Assembly: GCA_050247895.1 (NCBI GenBank)
Contig: JBFWTJ010000135.1
Location: forward strand, 1 to 10,004
Length of the DNA: 10,004 nt
Source: CAVPEW01 sp050247895
GTDB lineage: Bacteria; Actinomycetota; Acidimicrobiia; Acidimicrobiales; VFJN01
Direction: 5' to 3'
Notes under the pieces: generated by a model
Database searches by the model: none
The model's input: only the letters and a program-made list of their open reading frames with translations
What the model was told of the DNA's origin: nothing
Part shown: positions 1 through 5,355 of the stretch, one piece after another
Numbering within the stretch: the first letter of the stretch is position 1
Layout: every line of letters starts with the position of its first letter
Translations under genes and position numbers: made by a program

Positions 1-313
1 CGGGCCCGCAGGAAGGCATGGCCCGCACGACCTCGCGCTCGACCGGCGGGCCCATCCCGGCGGCGTGCGAGCGCAGCAGCGCGAGCTGGAGCTCGGCGGT
101 CCGCTCGACCGGGATGCGGGTCGTGGCCAGCGCGCCGAAGCCGGTGGTCAGCCCGTAGACGGGACGCCCCGAACCCACGAGGTCGGCCACCACCGCCGCG
201 CCACGGGCGATCCGCTCCTTCGCCGCGGGGTCGAGGGCGACCGGCTCGGCGGCGCGCGCGACGGCGAGGACGTCGCGCCGGGTCACCCCGGCGCCTGACA
301 GGTTCACGACCAT
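1..313 (-). CDS. hutH: Histidine ammonia-lyase, N-terminal part (partial at left edge, apparent frameshift near the edge)
   Basis: The reverse strand from the ATG at 313 reads as the N-terminus of histidine ammonia-lyase, which deaminates L-histidine to trans-urocanate in the first step of cytosolic histidine degradation. Visible family signatures are PVYGLTTGFGALAT (residues 51-64) and LLRSHAAGMGPPVEREVV (79-96). Tyr53 and His83 fall at the numbering of active-site Tyr53 and His83 of the Pseudomonas putida enzyme, which supports this start. A GAGG lies just upstream of the ATG. The Ala-Ser-Gly triad that forms the MIO cofactor would lie beyond the window. After Met99 the frame reads PSCGP, whereas the family has a hydrophobic-F-L-R stretch; the expected FLRAR appears if one base is added at 15-16. 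So the gene is either frameshifted or holds a sequence error. A tyrosine or phenylalanine ammonia-lyase is possible but less likely given the RSHAAGMG block. Confidence 0.88.
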   Translation of the reverse strand, partial: MVVNLSGAGVTRRDVLAVARAAEPVALDPAAKERIARGAAVVADLVGSGRPVYGLTTGFGALATTRIPVERTAELQLALLRSHAAGMGPPVEREVVRAMPSCGP

Positions 314-347
314 GGGGACCTCACACCTCTGGGAGAGCGGCGGCGCG

Positions 348-362
348 CCCACGCAGCGTGGG
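348..362. promoter_or_regulatory. 15-bp palindrome upstream of hutH, candidate operator
   Basis: CCCACGC-A-GCGTGGG is a perfect 7-bp inverted repeat around one central base, 35 bases upstream of the hutH start codon. A compact dyad in this place suits a dimeric regulator. It does not resemble the AT-rich HutC site, and the cognate protein cannot be named. In DNA this GC-rich, chance palindromes are not rare. Confidence 0.35.
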
Positions 363-383
363 TGCCTCCGCACATGCAACCTC

Positions 384-409
384 ACGACGGCCTCCGGCGT
401 GGCCGTCGT
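384..409. other. 9-bp inverted repeat (hairpin) in the hutH upstream region
   Basis: ACGACGGCC at 384-392 pairs perfectly with GGCCGTCGT at 401-409 around an 8-base loop. If transcription of hutH starts upstream of it, the hairpin would sit in the 5' leader. There is no U-tract on either side, so a classical terminator is not supported. Confidence 0.4.
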
Positions 410-608
410 CGCTCCGTTCACCTGACGTTGGCGATCTCGTCACCCGCTGCGCTGACAGGTTCTGGGGCCTTCCGCATCACATCTCCAGGGGAATGGGGTG
501 GTTTCGCACCTTTTGCGGAGCTACCGGAGCCGGACCCCTCATCATCTGTTTCAGATGGTCCAGGATCAAGACTTGACTCGCTCTGACACTCCATCAGGAT
601 TGGACGCC

Positions 609-1661
609 ATGCCCGCCACCAAGCTCGCCCGTACCGCCGGCCGGATGCTGGCCTGCGCCGCTGTCGTCGGATCGACGATCGGCGTCGGTGTGTCCGCCCC
701 CGCCGACGCCGCCCCCGAGGTCTCCGTCGCCTGCACCGCCAGCCCCTCCAACGACTTCACCAAGCAGTGGTGGAACGCCCCGCAGCTCCAGGAGTTCCAC
801 AACCTCAACATCCGGGCCAAGGTCGACGTCACGGCGCCCGCCACCGTGGCACCCGGCCAGAACGTGAACATGACCCACCGCTGGCAGATCGGCCTCACCC
901 AGGCGCAGGCCCAGAAGCTCGCCGCCGCCGACGTCGTCGACATCGCCGCCTACGGCGGGCTGTTCCCCGTCTCGGTCGGTGGCCCCGCCTCCGGGTCGAT
1001 CTCCAAGGAGATCACCAACACCGAGTACAAGAAGCCGAACAACGGCCAGGCCCTGATGTTCGACGTCGGCACCTTCCCCGACACCTTCAAGGTGAACGCC
1101 AACGCCGCCGACGGCGCCGAGGTGACCCTGACCGCCGGCGCCTTCAAGGTCTACGACCTGCGGCTCTACCGCCCCCAGCAGCCCGCCATCGCCATGCACC
1201 TGAGCTGCGCCGCGCCGGGGCTGGTGCACACGGCCACGGTCGACGCCCCCGAGCCCGAACCCGAACCCGAGCCGGAGCCCGGGCCGATCGATCCCGGCAA
1301 CCCGCCGCCCCTGAACGGCTGCACCGAGGGTCCCGACGGGTGCGAGCCGCCCGGCCTGCCCGACGGCCCGGGCGACATCATCGGCTGCCCGGTCAACACC
1401 ATCTGCGGTCCGGTCCCGACCCTGCCGCCGATGCCCCGGCCCACCGGCCCCGACGGCGATCCGGACGGCGGCGACCCCGCCGACGGTGACCCCTCCGGCG
1501 GCGACCCCTCCGGGAGCGATCCGGACGGTGGTGACCCCGCCGACGGCGGTTCGGGCGCCGGCGGCACCGACCCCTCGGGCACCGGGACCTCCGTCCTGGG
1601 CACCGGCACCGCCCGTGCCGCCGTCCCCGTGAGCGGGACGAAGCCGCGCTACAACGGCTGA
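609..1661 (+). CDS. Secreted protein of unknown function with Glu-Pro hinge and Gly/Asp/Pro-rich tail
   Basis: The start at 609 (350 aa) is chosen over the upstream in-frame ATG at 498. It is preceded by AGGA at 596-599 and opens directly into a Sec-type signal peptide: a Lys/Arg n-region, a hydrophobic core at about residues 13-30, and likely cleavage in PADAA (31-35). The mature part has three zones. Residues 38-212 are a soluble, probably beta-rich domain bounded by Cys42 and Cys200, a likely disulfide pair. Residues 214-224 are a Glu-Pro repeat that should form a stiff spacer. The remainder is a low-complexity Pro/Gly/Asp tail with two close cysteine pairs (238/245, 260/266) and an internal repeat. 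There is no sorting motif, C-terminal membrane helix or catalytic motif. The layout suggests a wall-associated or released envelope protein. I do not recognise the core domain; weak resemblance to actinobacterial secreted beta-sandwich domains is only an impression. Confidence 0.75.
   Translation: MPATKLARTAGRMLACAAVVGSTIGVGVSAPADAAPEVSVACTASPSNDFTKQWWNAPQLQEFHNLNIRAKVDVTAPATVAPGQNVNMTHRWQIGLTQAQAQKLAAADVVDIAAYGGLFPVSVGGPASGSISKEITNTEYKKPNNGQALMFDVGTFPDTFKVNANAADGAEVTLTAGAFKVYDLRLYRPQQPAIAMHLSCAAPGLVHTATVDAPEPEPEPEPEPGPIDPGNPPPLNGCTEGPDGCEPPGLPDGPGDIIGCPVNTICGPVPTLPPMPRPTGPDGDPDGGDPADGDPSGGDPSGSDPDGGDPADGGSGAGGTDPSGTGTSVLGTGTARAAVPVSGTKPRYNG
1458..1547 (+). repeat. In-frame repeat with 60-bp period in the acidic tail of the secreted protein
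   Basis: The segments at 1458-1487 and 1518-1547 both encode DPDGGDPADG and are nearly identical at base level, exactly 60 bases apart. DPSGG-type units lie between them. This looks like in-frame repeat expansion of a flexible acidic tail, so the length may vary between strains. Confidence 0.7.
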
Positions 1662-1679
1662 CCCTCCCCAGCCGAGCGT

Positions 1680-1743
1680 GCGTCGGGATCTGCCCGACGC
1701 GAACGGAGCCCTCCGTGACCCCACCGGAGGGCTCCTTCGCGTC
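1680..1743. terminator. Bidirectional terminator made of two overlapping hairpins
   Basis: The main hairpin pairs GGAGCCCTCCG (1705-1715) with CGGAGGGCTCC (1725-1735) around a 9-base loop. It extends outward, skipping C1704, by eight more pairs (1696-1703 with 1736-1743), giving a 19-bp stem with one bulge. An upstream hairpin, GCGTCGGG (1680-1687) with CCCGACGC (1693-1700), shares bases 1696-1700 with it, so the full forms exclude each other. It lies between convergent genes ending at 1661 and 1751 and would serve both. There is no U-tract, which is common for actinobacterial terminators. Confidence 0.8.
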
Positions 1744-1750
1744 CGGGCGG

Positions 1751-2419
1751 CTACCGGCGCTGGACCAGGGTGAGGCCGTCGGCGAAGGGCAGCAGGACGG
1801 TCACCACCGTCGGATCGGCCGCCACGACCTCGTTGAAGGCGTGGATGGCCGCGGCGTTGCCCTCGGCCCGGTCGCCGTCGAGCACGCCGCCGCCCATCAG
1901 CGTGTTGTCGGCCACGAGCAGGCCGCCCGGCCGCAGCCGCGGCATCAGCTCCCGGTAGTAGTCGACGTAGCCCGGCTTGTCGGCGTCGACGAAGGCCAGG
2001 TCGAACCGGACGTCGGCCGGCAGGGACCGCAGCGTGTCCAGGGCCGGCCCGATGCGCAGCTCGATCCGGTCCTCGACCCCGGCCGCCCGCCAGGCGTCAC
2101 GGGCCAGCGCGGTCCACTCCTCGCTCACGTCGCAGCACAGGAGACGGCCCTCGGGACCCACGCCCCGGGCCAGGGCCAGCGACGAGTGGCCGGTGAAGGT
2201 CCCGACCTCCACCACGGACCGGGCGCCGGTGGCCCGGGCCAGGACCTCGAGGAGCACGAACTGGTCGTCGCCGACCTGCATGCCGGCGGCGTCCGGGTAG
2301 CGGTCCAGCGTGCGGGCCCGCAGGTCGACCTGGACCGGGTCGGGGGGCGTGGTGTGGCGGGCGGCGTACTCGGCGATGGCCGGGTCGACGAAGCGGCTCC
2401 GGACCTGCGGGTCGGGCAT
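1751..2419 (-). CDS. SAM-dependent O-methyltransferase, caffeoyl-CoA/catechol O-methyltransferase family
   Basis: This 222-residue class I methyltransferase transfers a methyl group from S-adenosylmethionine, in this family usually to a catechol-type hydroxyl in a divalent-metal-dependent reaction in the cytosol. The SAM-binding glycine loop is EVGTFTGHS (71-79), with acidic Asp97 following the next strand. The metal-site signature is VDADK (144-148) plus Asp171-Asn172 in ADNTLMGGG, and MQVG (47-50) matches the family N-terminal block. Length fits the usual 210-230 residues. The open frame extends to 2482, but ATG 2419 has AGGAGG nine bases upstream, and the 21 extra residues are low-complexity Pro/Ala. 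It is transcribed alone, divergent from the 61-residue gene, and ends at the bidirectional terminator. The substrate cannot be read from sequence; a link to the catechol-type chemistry of the dioxygenase family at 4262-5146 would be speculation. Confidence 0.93.
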   Translation of the reverse strand: MPDPQVRSRFVDPAIAEYAARHTTPPDPVQVDLRARTLDRYPDAAGMQVGDDQFVLLEVLARATGARSVVEVGTFTGHSSLALARGVGPEGRLLCCDVSEEWTALARDAWRAAGVEDRIELRIGPALDTLRSLPADVRFDLAFVDADKPGYVDYYRELMPRLRPGGLLVADNTLMGGGVLDGDRAEGNAAAIHAFNEVVAADPTVVTVLLPFADGLTLVQRR

Positions 2420-2428
2420 GGCCGGCGT

Positions 2429-2434
2429 CCTCCT
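2429..2434 (-). promoter_or_regulatory. Ribosome-binding site that fixes the O-methyltransferase start
   Basis: The reverse strand reads AGGAGG, a full anti-Shine-Dalgarno match, nine bases before the ATG at 2419. No comparable site precedes the upstream in-frame ATG at 2482. Confidence 0.8.
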
Positions 2435-2562
2435 GGGGCTCGGGGCGGGCGGTTCGGGAGAGGGGGCATCGGAATGGAGCAATTCGCACCCTCGGCCCCG
2501 CCGGGAGCCGGTGGGATGCTGCGCCCACGTCCGGAGAGCCCATTCTGACCAGGGAGGCGAGC

Positions 2563-2748
2563 ATGAGCACGGAGAGGACGATCCACGTCTGCAGCGACCG
2601 GAGCAGCGCCCGCCGCGCCGCCGCCCGGCTCAACCGGGTGCACCCCCTGCGGGACACGGTGGACTACGTCGCGTGCCCGATCGAGGTCACCCCGACGTTC
2701 CGGCCCTACGCGGTCATCGCTCGGACCAAGCACCGGCCCGCCGCCTGA
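2563..2748 (+). CDS. Small hypothetical protein (61 aa)
   Basis: I do not recognise this protein. A GGGAGG at 2552-2557 lies five bases before the ATG, and third codon positions are strongly G/C, so translation is credible. The product is basic: an N-terminal strand-like segment TIHVCSD (6-12), an Arg/Ala-rich probable helix (13-25), two Cys residues (10 and 38) and a C-terminal segment with alternating hydrophobics (PYAVIART, 48-55). There is no signal peptide or membrane segment, so it is probably cytosolic. It is divergent from the O-methyltransferase and ends within a hairpin shared with the convergent gene. No function is proposed. Confidence 0.6.
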   Translation: MSTERTIHVCSDRSSARRAAARLNRVHPLRDTVDYVACPIEVTPTFRPYAVIARTKHRPAA

Positions 2749-2773
2749 GCGACCGGCCGGCCCGTTCGCTCAG
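2745..2773. terminator. Convergent hairpin containing both stop codons
   Basis: CTGAGCGA (2745-2752) pairs perfectly with TCGCTCAG (2766-2773) around a 13-base GC-rich loop. The TGA of the plus-strand gene (2746-2748) and the TGA of the minus-strand gene (2770-2772 on the plus strand) sit at symmetric positions in the stem. It probably acts as a compact bidirectional terminator, though it has no U-tract and the stem is short. Confidence 0.5.
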
Positions 2774-3042
2774 CGCCGGGCGGCCTGGACCGCCCGGACC
2801 GGGGCGATGGGCGGCCCTTCGAGGGCCACCAGCGCCCGCTGGACGGCCTGCCCCGCCTCCATCAGGCGGGTGATCACGTCGAAGTCGCCCCGGGCGCGGG
2901 AGTCCGACAGCAGGCTCCGGAGGCCGGCCGCGACCTCGTCGAGGCGGCGTCGCACGCCCATCTCGTCCATGCCGGGGCCCGCCGACCCGGCCCGCTCGGG
3001 CACCCCGGCCACGACCGGTGACCTCCCCGGCTCGTCGCTCAT
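2770..3042 (-). CDS. Small hypothetical protein (90 aa), helical C-terminal half
   Basis: I do not recognise this protein. The frame is open up to 3303, but the ATG at 3042 is preceded by GGGAGGAG four bases upstream, and residues before it look non-coding (very Arg/Thr/Pro-rich), so 90 residues is preferred. The first 24 residues are Gly/Pro/Ser-rich and probably disordered. Residues 25-75 (from MDEMGVRRRLDEVAAG to VQRALVALEG) have a heptad-like pattern of Leu/Val/Ile with charged residues, suggesting a helical hairpin or short coiled coil. No signal peptide or catalytic motif is seen. It is divergent from the D12 DNA methyltransferase across about 136 bases. A role with that enzyme is only a proximity guess. 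Confidence 0.65.
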   Translation of the reverse strand: MSDEPGRSPVVAGVPERAGSAGPGMDEMGVRRRLDEVAAGLRSLLSDSRARGDFDVITRLMEAGQAVQRALVALEGPPIAPVRAVQAARR

Positions 3043-3046
3043 GGCT

Positions 3047-3054
3047 CTCCTCCC
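3047..3054 (-). promoter_or_regulatory. Ribosome-binding site that fixes the 90-residue protein start
   Basis: The reverse strand reads GGGAGGAG, ending four bases before the ATG at 3042. It supports this start over the longer open frame. Confidence 0.7.
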
Positions 3055-3165
3055 GGTCCGGCCCGCCGGCTCCAGGGAGATCGTGCGCCGCCTGGAGGCC
3101 TCCGGCAAGTCCCCGGCGTGACGCCGCCCGAAACCTCGCGTCCGGGCCGGTCCGACCGGCGCCGG

Positions 3166-3181
3166 TACCCTGCGCCGGGTG
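3166..3181 (+). promoter_or_regulatory. Candidate leaderless promoter: TACCCT -10 seven bases before a GTG start
   Basis: TACCCT at 3166-3171 matches the actinobacterial TANNNT -10 pattern and is followed by seven bases and then the GTG start codon at 3179. This is the spacing expected if transcription begins on the G of the start codon. The bases before the GTG contain no Shine-Dalgarno sequence, which fits. No -35 box is evident, as is often true of such promoters. Confidence 0.45.
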
Positions 3182-4252
3182 ATCAAGTACATCGGCTCGA
3201 AGCGGCGGCTCGTGCCGGTGCTCGGGCAGGTGTTCGCGGCGCTGCGGCCCCGCACCGCCCTGGACCTGTTCACCGGCACCACGCGCGTCGCCCAGGAGCT
3301 CAAGCGCCAGGGTGCCGAGGTGTGGGCGGTGGACAGCGCCCGCTACGCCGAGGTCCTGGCCCGCTGCTACGTGGCCACCGACGGGGGGTCCGTCGACCGG
3401 GCCGCGCTGGCCGCGGCGATCGACGACCTCGGTCGCCGGCCCGGCCGCCCCGGGTACGTGACCGAGACGTTCTGCCACCGGGCCCGCTACTTCCAGCCCA
3501 AGAACGGGGCGCGCATCGACGCCATCCGCGACGCCATCGAGGCCGAGCACCGCGGCACGCCGCTCTACCCCCTGCTGCTGACCAGCCTGCTCCTGGCCGC
3601 CGACCGGGTCGACTCCACGACCGGCCTCCAGATGGCCTACCTGAAGCAGTGGGCGCCCCGGTCGCACAACGACCTCGAGCTGCGGGTCCCCGACCTGCTG
3701 GCCGGGCCCGGCCACGCCCGGCGCGGCGACGCCACCGTGGTGGTCGACGAGGTGCCCCCCGTCGACGTGGCCTACCTCGACCCGCCCTACAACCAGCACC
3801 GCTACTTCACCAACTACCACGTGTGGGAGACGCTGGTGGCCTGGGACGCACCGCCCCACTACGGGGTGGCCTGCAAGCGCCTGGACAGCCGCGACCCGTC
3901 GACCCGCAGCGTGTTCAACGACCGGCGGCGGATGCCCGACGCCCTGCGGGCCCTGATCGGCCGGGTGCGGGCCGAGGTGGTGGTGGTGTCCTACAACGAC
4001 GAGTCGTGGATCGGGGTGGACGAGCTGGTCGGGATGTGCCGGGAGAGCCGCGACGCGGCCGAGGTCCTGTCCTTCGACAGCCGGCGCTACGTGGGCGCGC
4101 AGATCGGGATCCACAACCTGGCCGGGGTCAAGGTCGGGGCGGTGTCCCACCTGCGCAACCGCGAGCTGCTCGTGGTGGCCGGGGCGCGCGCCGCCGTCGC
4201 CGAGGCCGTCGCCGCGGCCCGGGCCGCGGCACCCGAGGCCGCGGCGAGCTGA
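3179..4252 (+). CDS. D12-class DNA adenine-N6 methyltransferase, apparently solitary
   Basis: This 357-residue protein is predicted to methylate the N6 of adenine in a short DNA target using S-adenosylmethionine. Motifs in D12 order are KYIGSKRRL (3-11, motif X), ALDLFTGTTRVAQ (27-39, motif I, SAM binding), an acidic Asp52 in the next strand, and YLDPPYNQHRYF (199-210, motif IV catalytic DPPY). The KYIGSK start is the classical beginning of the family, so GTG 3179 is firm. The region between motifs I and IV holds the likely target-recognition part; the last 20 residues are an Ala-rich tail. No gene beside it encodes a recognisable restriction enzyme, suggesting an orphan methyltransferase or one whose partner is an unrecognised small protein. 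Its 3' end converges on the dioxygenase gene with only nine bases between the stops. The target sequence cannot be predicted. Confidence 0.93.
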   Translation: MIKYIGSKRRLVPVLGQVFAALRPRTALDLFTGTTRVAQELKRQGAEVWAVDSARYAEVLARCYVATDGGSVDRAALAAAIDDLGRRPGRPGYVTETFCHRARYFQPKNGARIDAIRDAIEAEHRGTPLYPLLLTSLLLAADRVDSTTGLQMAYLKQWAPRSHNDLELRVPDLLAGPGHARRGDATVVVDEVPPVDVAYLDPPYNQHRYFTNYHVWETLVAWDAPPHYGVACKRLDSRDPSTRSVFNDRRRMPDALRALIGRVRAEVVVVSYNDESWIGVDELVGMCRESRDAAEVLSFDSRRYVGAQIGIHNLAGVKVGAVSHLRNRELLVVAGARAAVAEAVAAARAAAPEAAAS

Positions 4253-4261
4253 CGGCCCGCC

Positions 4262-5146
4262 TCAGACCGCGAAGGCCAGCGCCGCGGTCAGGCCCCGGTC
4301 GACGTCGCCGGTGACGGTGGCCATCTGGAGGTCCCACCCGTCCCGGAACACCATGTCGCTCTCGAGCGGGGTCCGGGTCATGTTGCGGGCGCTCTGCTCG
4401 TAGCCCTCGGTGGCGTAGGCCGCGTCGCAGACGTCCTCGGGCAGGGCGAGCTGGGAGGTCACCAGCCGGCCGCCGGCCGTGGTGGCCGAGGCCAGGTCGG
4501 CGAAGACCTCGAAGTGCACGTGGGGCCAGCGACCGGAGTAGGCGGCCGGGAAGACGCTGGTGAAGCCGAGGGTGCCGTCATCCGCCGCGACCTGCACGCC
4601 CCGGAGGTAGTTCTGGTCGGTGATCCCGGGCGAGTAGAGGGAGTAGCCCCCGGCCCGGTCGCAGTGCCAGGCGTAGACGGCGGCACCCGGCAGGGGGTCG
4701 CCGCTGCGGGCGTCGACCACGGTGAGGGCGATCTCGAGCGGGACGCCCACCGCGGTGCCGCCGGCGCTGCCGAAGCTCGACCGGATGTCCCGCCGGACGA
4801 TGCCGCTCTGGGTCAGCACGTCGGGCCCGTTGGAGCCGTCCCCGGGGTACGGCCCGGCCGTCTCCTCCGGGACGGCCTCGGTGGGGCTCGTGGCCGTGGT
4901 CGTCGCTGTCGTGCCCGCGGTGGTCGTGGTCGACCCGCCGACGGTGGTGCTGGTGGTCGAGCTGGTCGCCGCGGAGGGCGCCGAGCCGGAACCGCCGCAG
5001 GCGGCGAGCAGCAGCCCCAGCCCGGCACCCCCCACGACCTTCAGCGCGTGCCGCCGCTCGAGGCGGGGCGGGCCGGGGAAGCGGGCCTGGAGGATGGCCA
5101 GGTCGTGGAGGAGGCCCCGGTCGTGCGACTCGTCGTGCGCTGCCAT
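4262..5146 (-). CDS. Tat-exported lipoprotein of the intradiol ring-cleavage dioxygenase family
   Basis: Intradiol dioxygenases use non-haem Fe(III) to split catechol-type rings between the two hydroxyls. All four usual iron ligands are visible: Tyr168 in GGYSLYS, Tyr203 in FPAAYSG, and His209 and His211 in WPHVHFEVF. The opening TAGPYPGDGSNGPDVL also fits the protocatechuate-dioxygenase-like branch. Unlike cytosolic pathway enzymes, the N-terminus has a Tat-like ERRHALK (30-36), a hydrophobic stretch and a lipobox LLAAC with Cys50, then a Ser/Thr-rich linker (53-89), so the enzyme should be anchored outside the membrane. The start at 5146 (294 aa) is preferred over the longer frame to 5308, which would run through the PhoP-like operator and add a Pro/Arg-rich segment. 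No other aromatic-degradation gene is adjacent, so substrate and pathway are unknown; family members outside canonical pathways are poorly understood. Confidence 0.9.
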   Translation of the reverse strand: MAAHDESHDRGLLHDLAILQARFPGPPRLERRHALKVVGGAGLGLLLAACGGSGSAPSAATSSTTSTTVGGSTTTTAGTTATTTATSPTEAVPEETAGPYPGDGSNGPDVLTQSGIVRRDIRSSFGSAGGTAVGVPLEIALTVVDARSGDPLPGAAVYAWHCDRAGGYSLYSPGITDQNYLRGVQVAADDGTLGFTSVFPAAYSGRWPHVHFEVFADLASATTAGGRLVTSQLALPEDVCDAAYATEGYEQSARNMTRTPLESDMVFRDGWDLQMATVTGDVDRGLTAALAFAV

Positions 5147-5147
5147 G

Positions 5148-5175
5148 GGCACCACCGTGCCGGGGGTGCCCCGGC
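5148..5175 (-). other. GC-rich hairpins in the dioxygenase mRNA leader
   Basis: Two inverted repeats lie just before the dioxygenase start: GGCAC/GTGCC (5148-5152 and 5157-5161), and GCCGGGG/CCCCGGC (5159-5165 and 5169-5175) around a 3-base loop. In the minus-strand message they would sit over the weak ribosome-binding region and might limit translation. High GC makes this easy to obtain by chance. Confidence 0.35.
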
Positions 5176-5191
5176 CACGTCCTGGGTGCCC

Positions 5192-5241
5192 GCTGTGAGG
5201 TGGCTGTGAGTGCCGTGGAGGAAATCTGACGGAGATCTGAC
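5192..5241. promoter_or_regulatory. PhoP-like operator: two pairs of 11-bp-spaced direct repeats
   Basis: On the minus strand 5209-5192 reads TCACAGC-N4-TCACAGC, an exact match to the direct-repeat consensus described for the response regulator PhoP of Mycobacterium tuberculosis. A second pair, GTCAGAT-N4-GTCAGAT, lies at 5241-5224, and its 11-base units agree at 10 of 11 positions. The TCA cores start at 5240, 5229, 5209 and 5198: spacings 11, 20 and 11, roughly one, two and one helical turns. The site is 46 bases upstream of the dioxygenase start and about 150 bases upstream of gdhA, so it could control either or both. Binding by an OmpR/PhoB-family regulator is inferred. Confidence 0.65.
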
Positions 5242-5355
5242 AGAGGTCGGGAAGCCTGGCAGGATGTCGGCGCACACCGGCGACAACGGGGTCCTTGGCG
5301 TGCGTCACGACGACCGCGATGGCGCGCGCGCCGACTTCTGGAGGACCCCAGGGCG

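Larger units (their letters stand above)
314..608. other. Divergent intergenic region between hutH and the secreted-protein gene
   Basis: No convincing gene lies in these 295 bases. Short open frames here lack a Shine-Dalgarno sequence and family signatures. The region is less GC-biased in its right half (about 420-600), as expected for promoter DNA, and must carry the promoters for both flanking divergent genes. It contains a near-perfect palindrome at 348-362 and a hairpin at 384-409, listed separately. A TTGACT at 573-578 looks like a -35 box, but 17 bases downstream there is only AGGATT, which overlaps the ribosome-binding site, so I do not call a promoter. Confidence 0.6.

Noticed and set aside
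573..601. TTGACT as a -35 box of a sigma-70 promoter for the secreted-protein gene
   Set aside because: The hexamer 17 bases downstream is AGGATT, a poor -10 that coincides with the ribosome-binding site; it would leave almost no leader.
420..608. Possible riboswitch in the leader of the secreted-protein gene
   Set aside because: I looked for cyclic-di-AMP and cobalamin riboswitch conserved blocks and found no convincing match.
594..1724. Long minus-strand open frame (376 aa) opposite the secreted-protein gene
   Set aside because: Gly/Arg/Val-rich shadow composition; the plus strand has a signal peptide and a ribosome-binding site.
2714..4150. Long minus-strand open frame (478 aa) opposite the D12 methyltransferase
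   Set aside because: It is the complement of a gene with full D12 motifs; the composition is low-complexity and runs through two other genes.
3118..4314. Plus-strand open frame of 398 aa overlapping the D12 methyltransferase in another frame
   Set aside because: Arg/Pro/Gly-rich frame-shifted shadow without family motifs.
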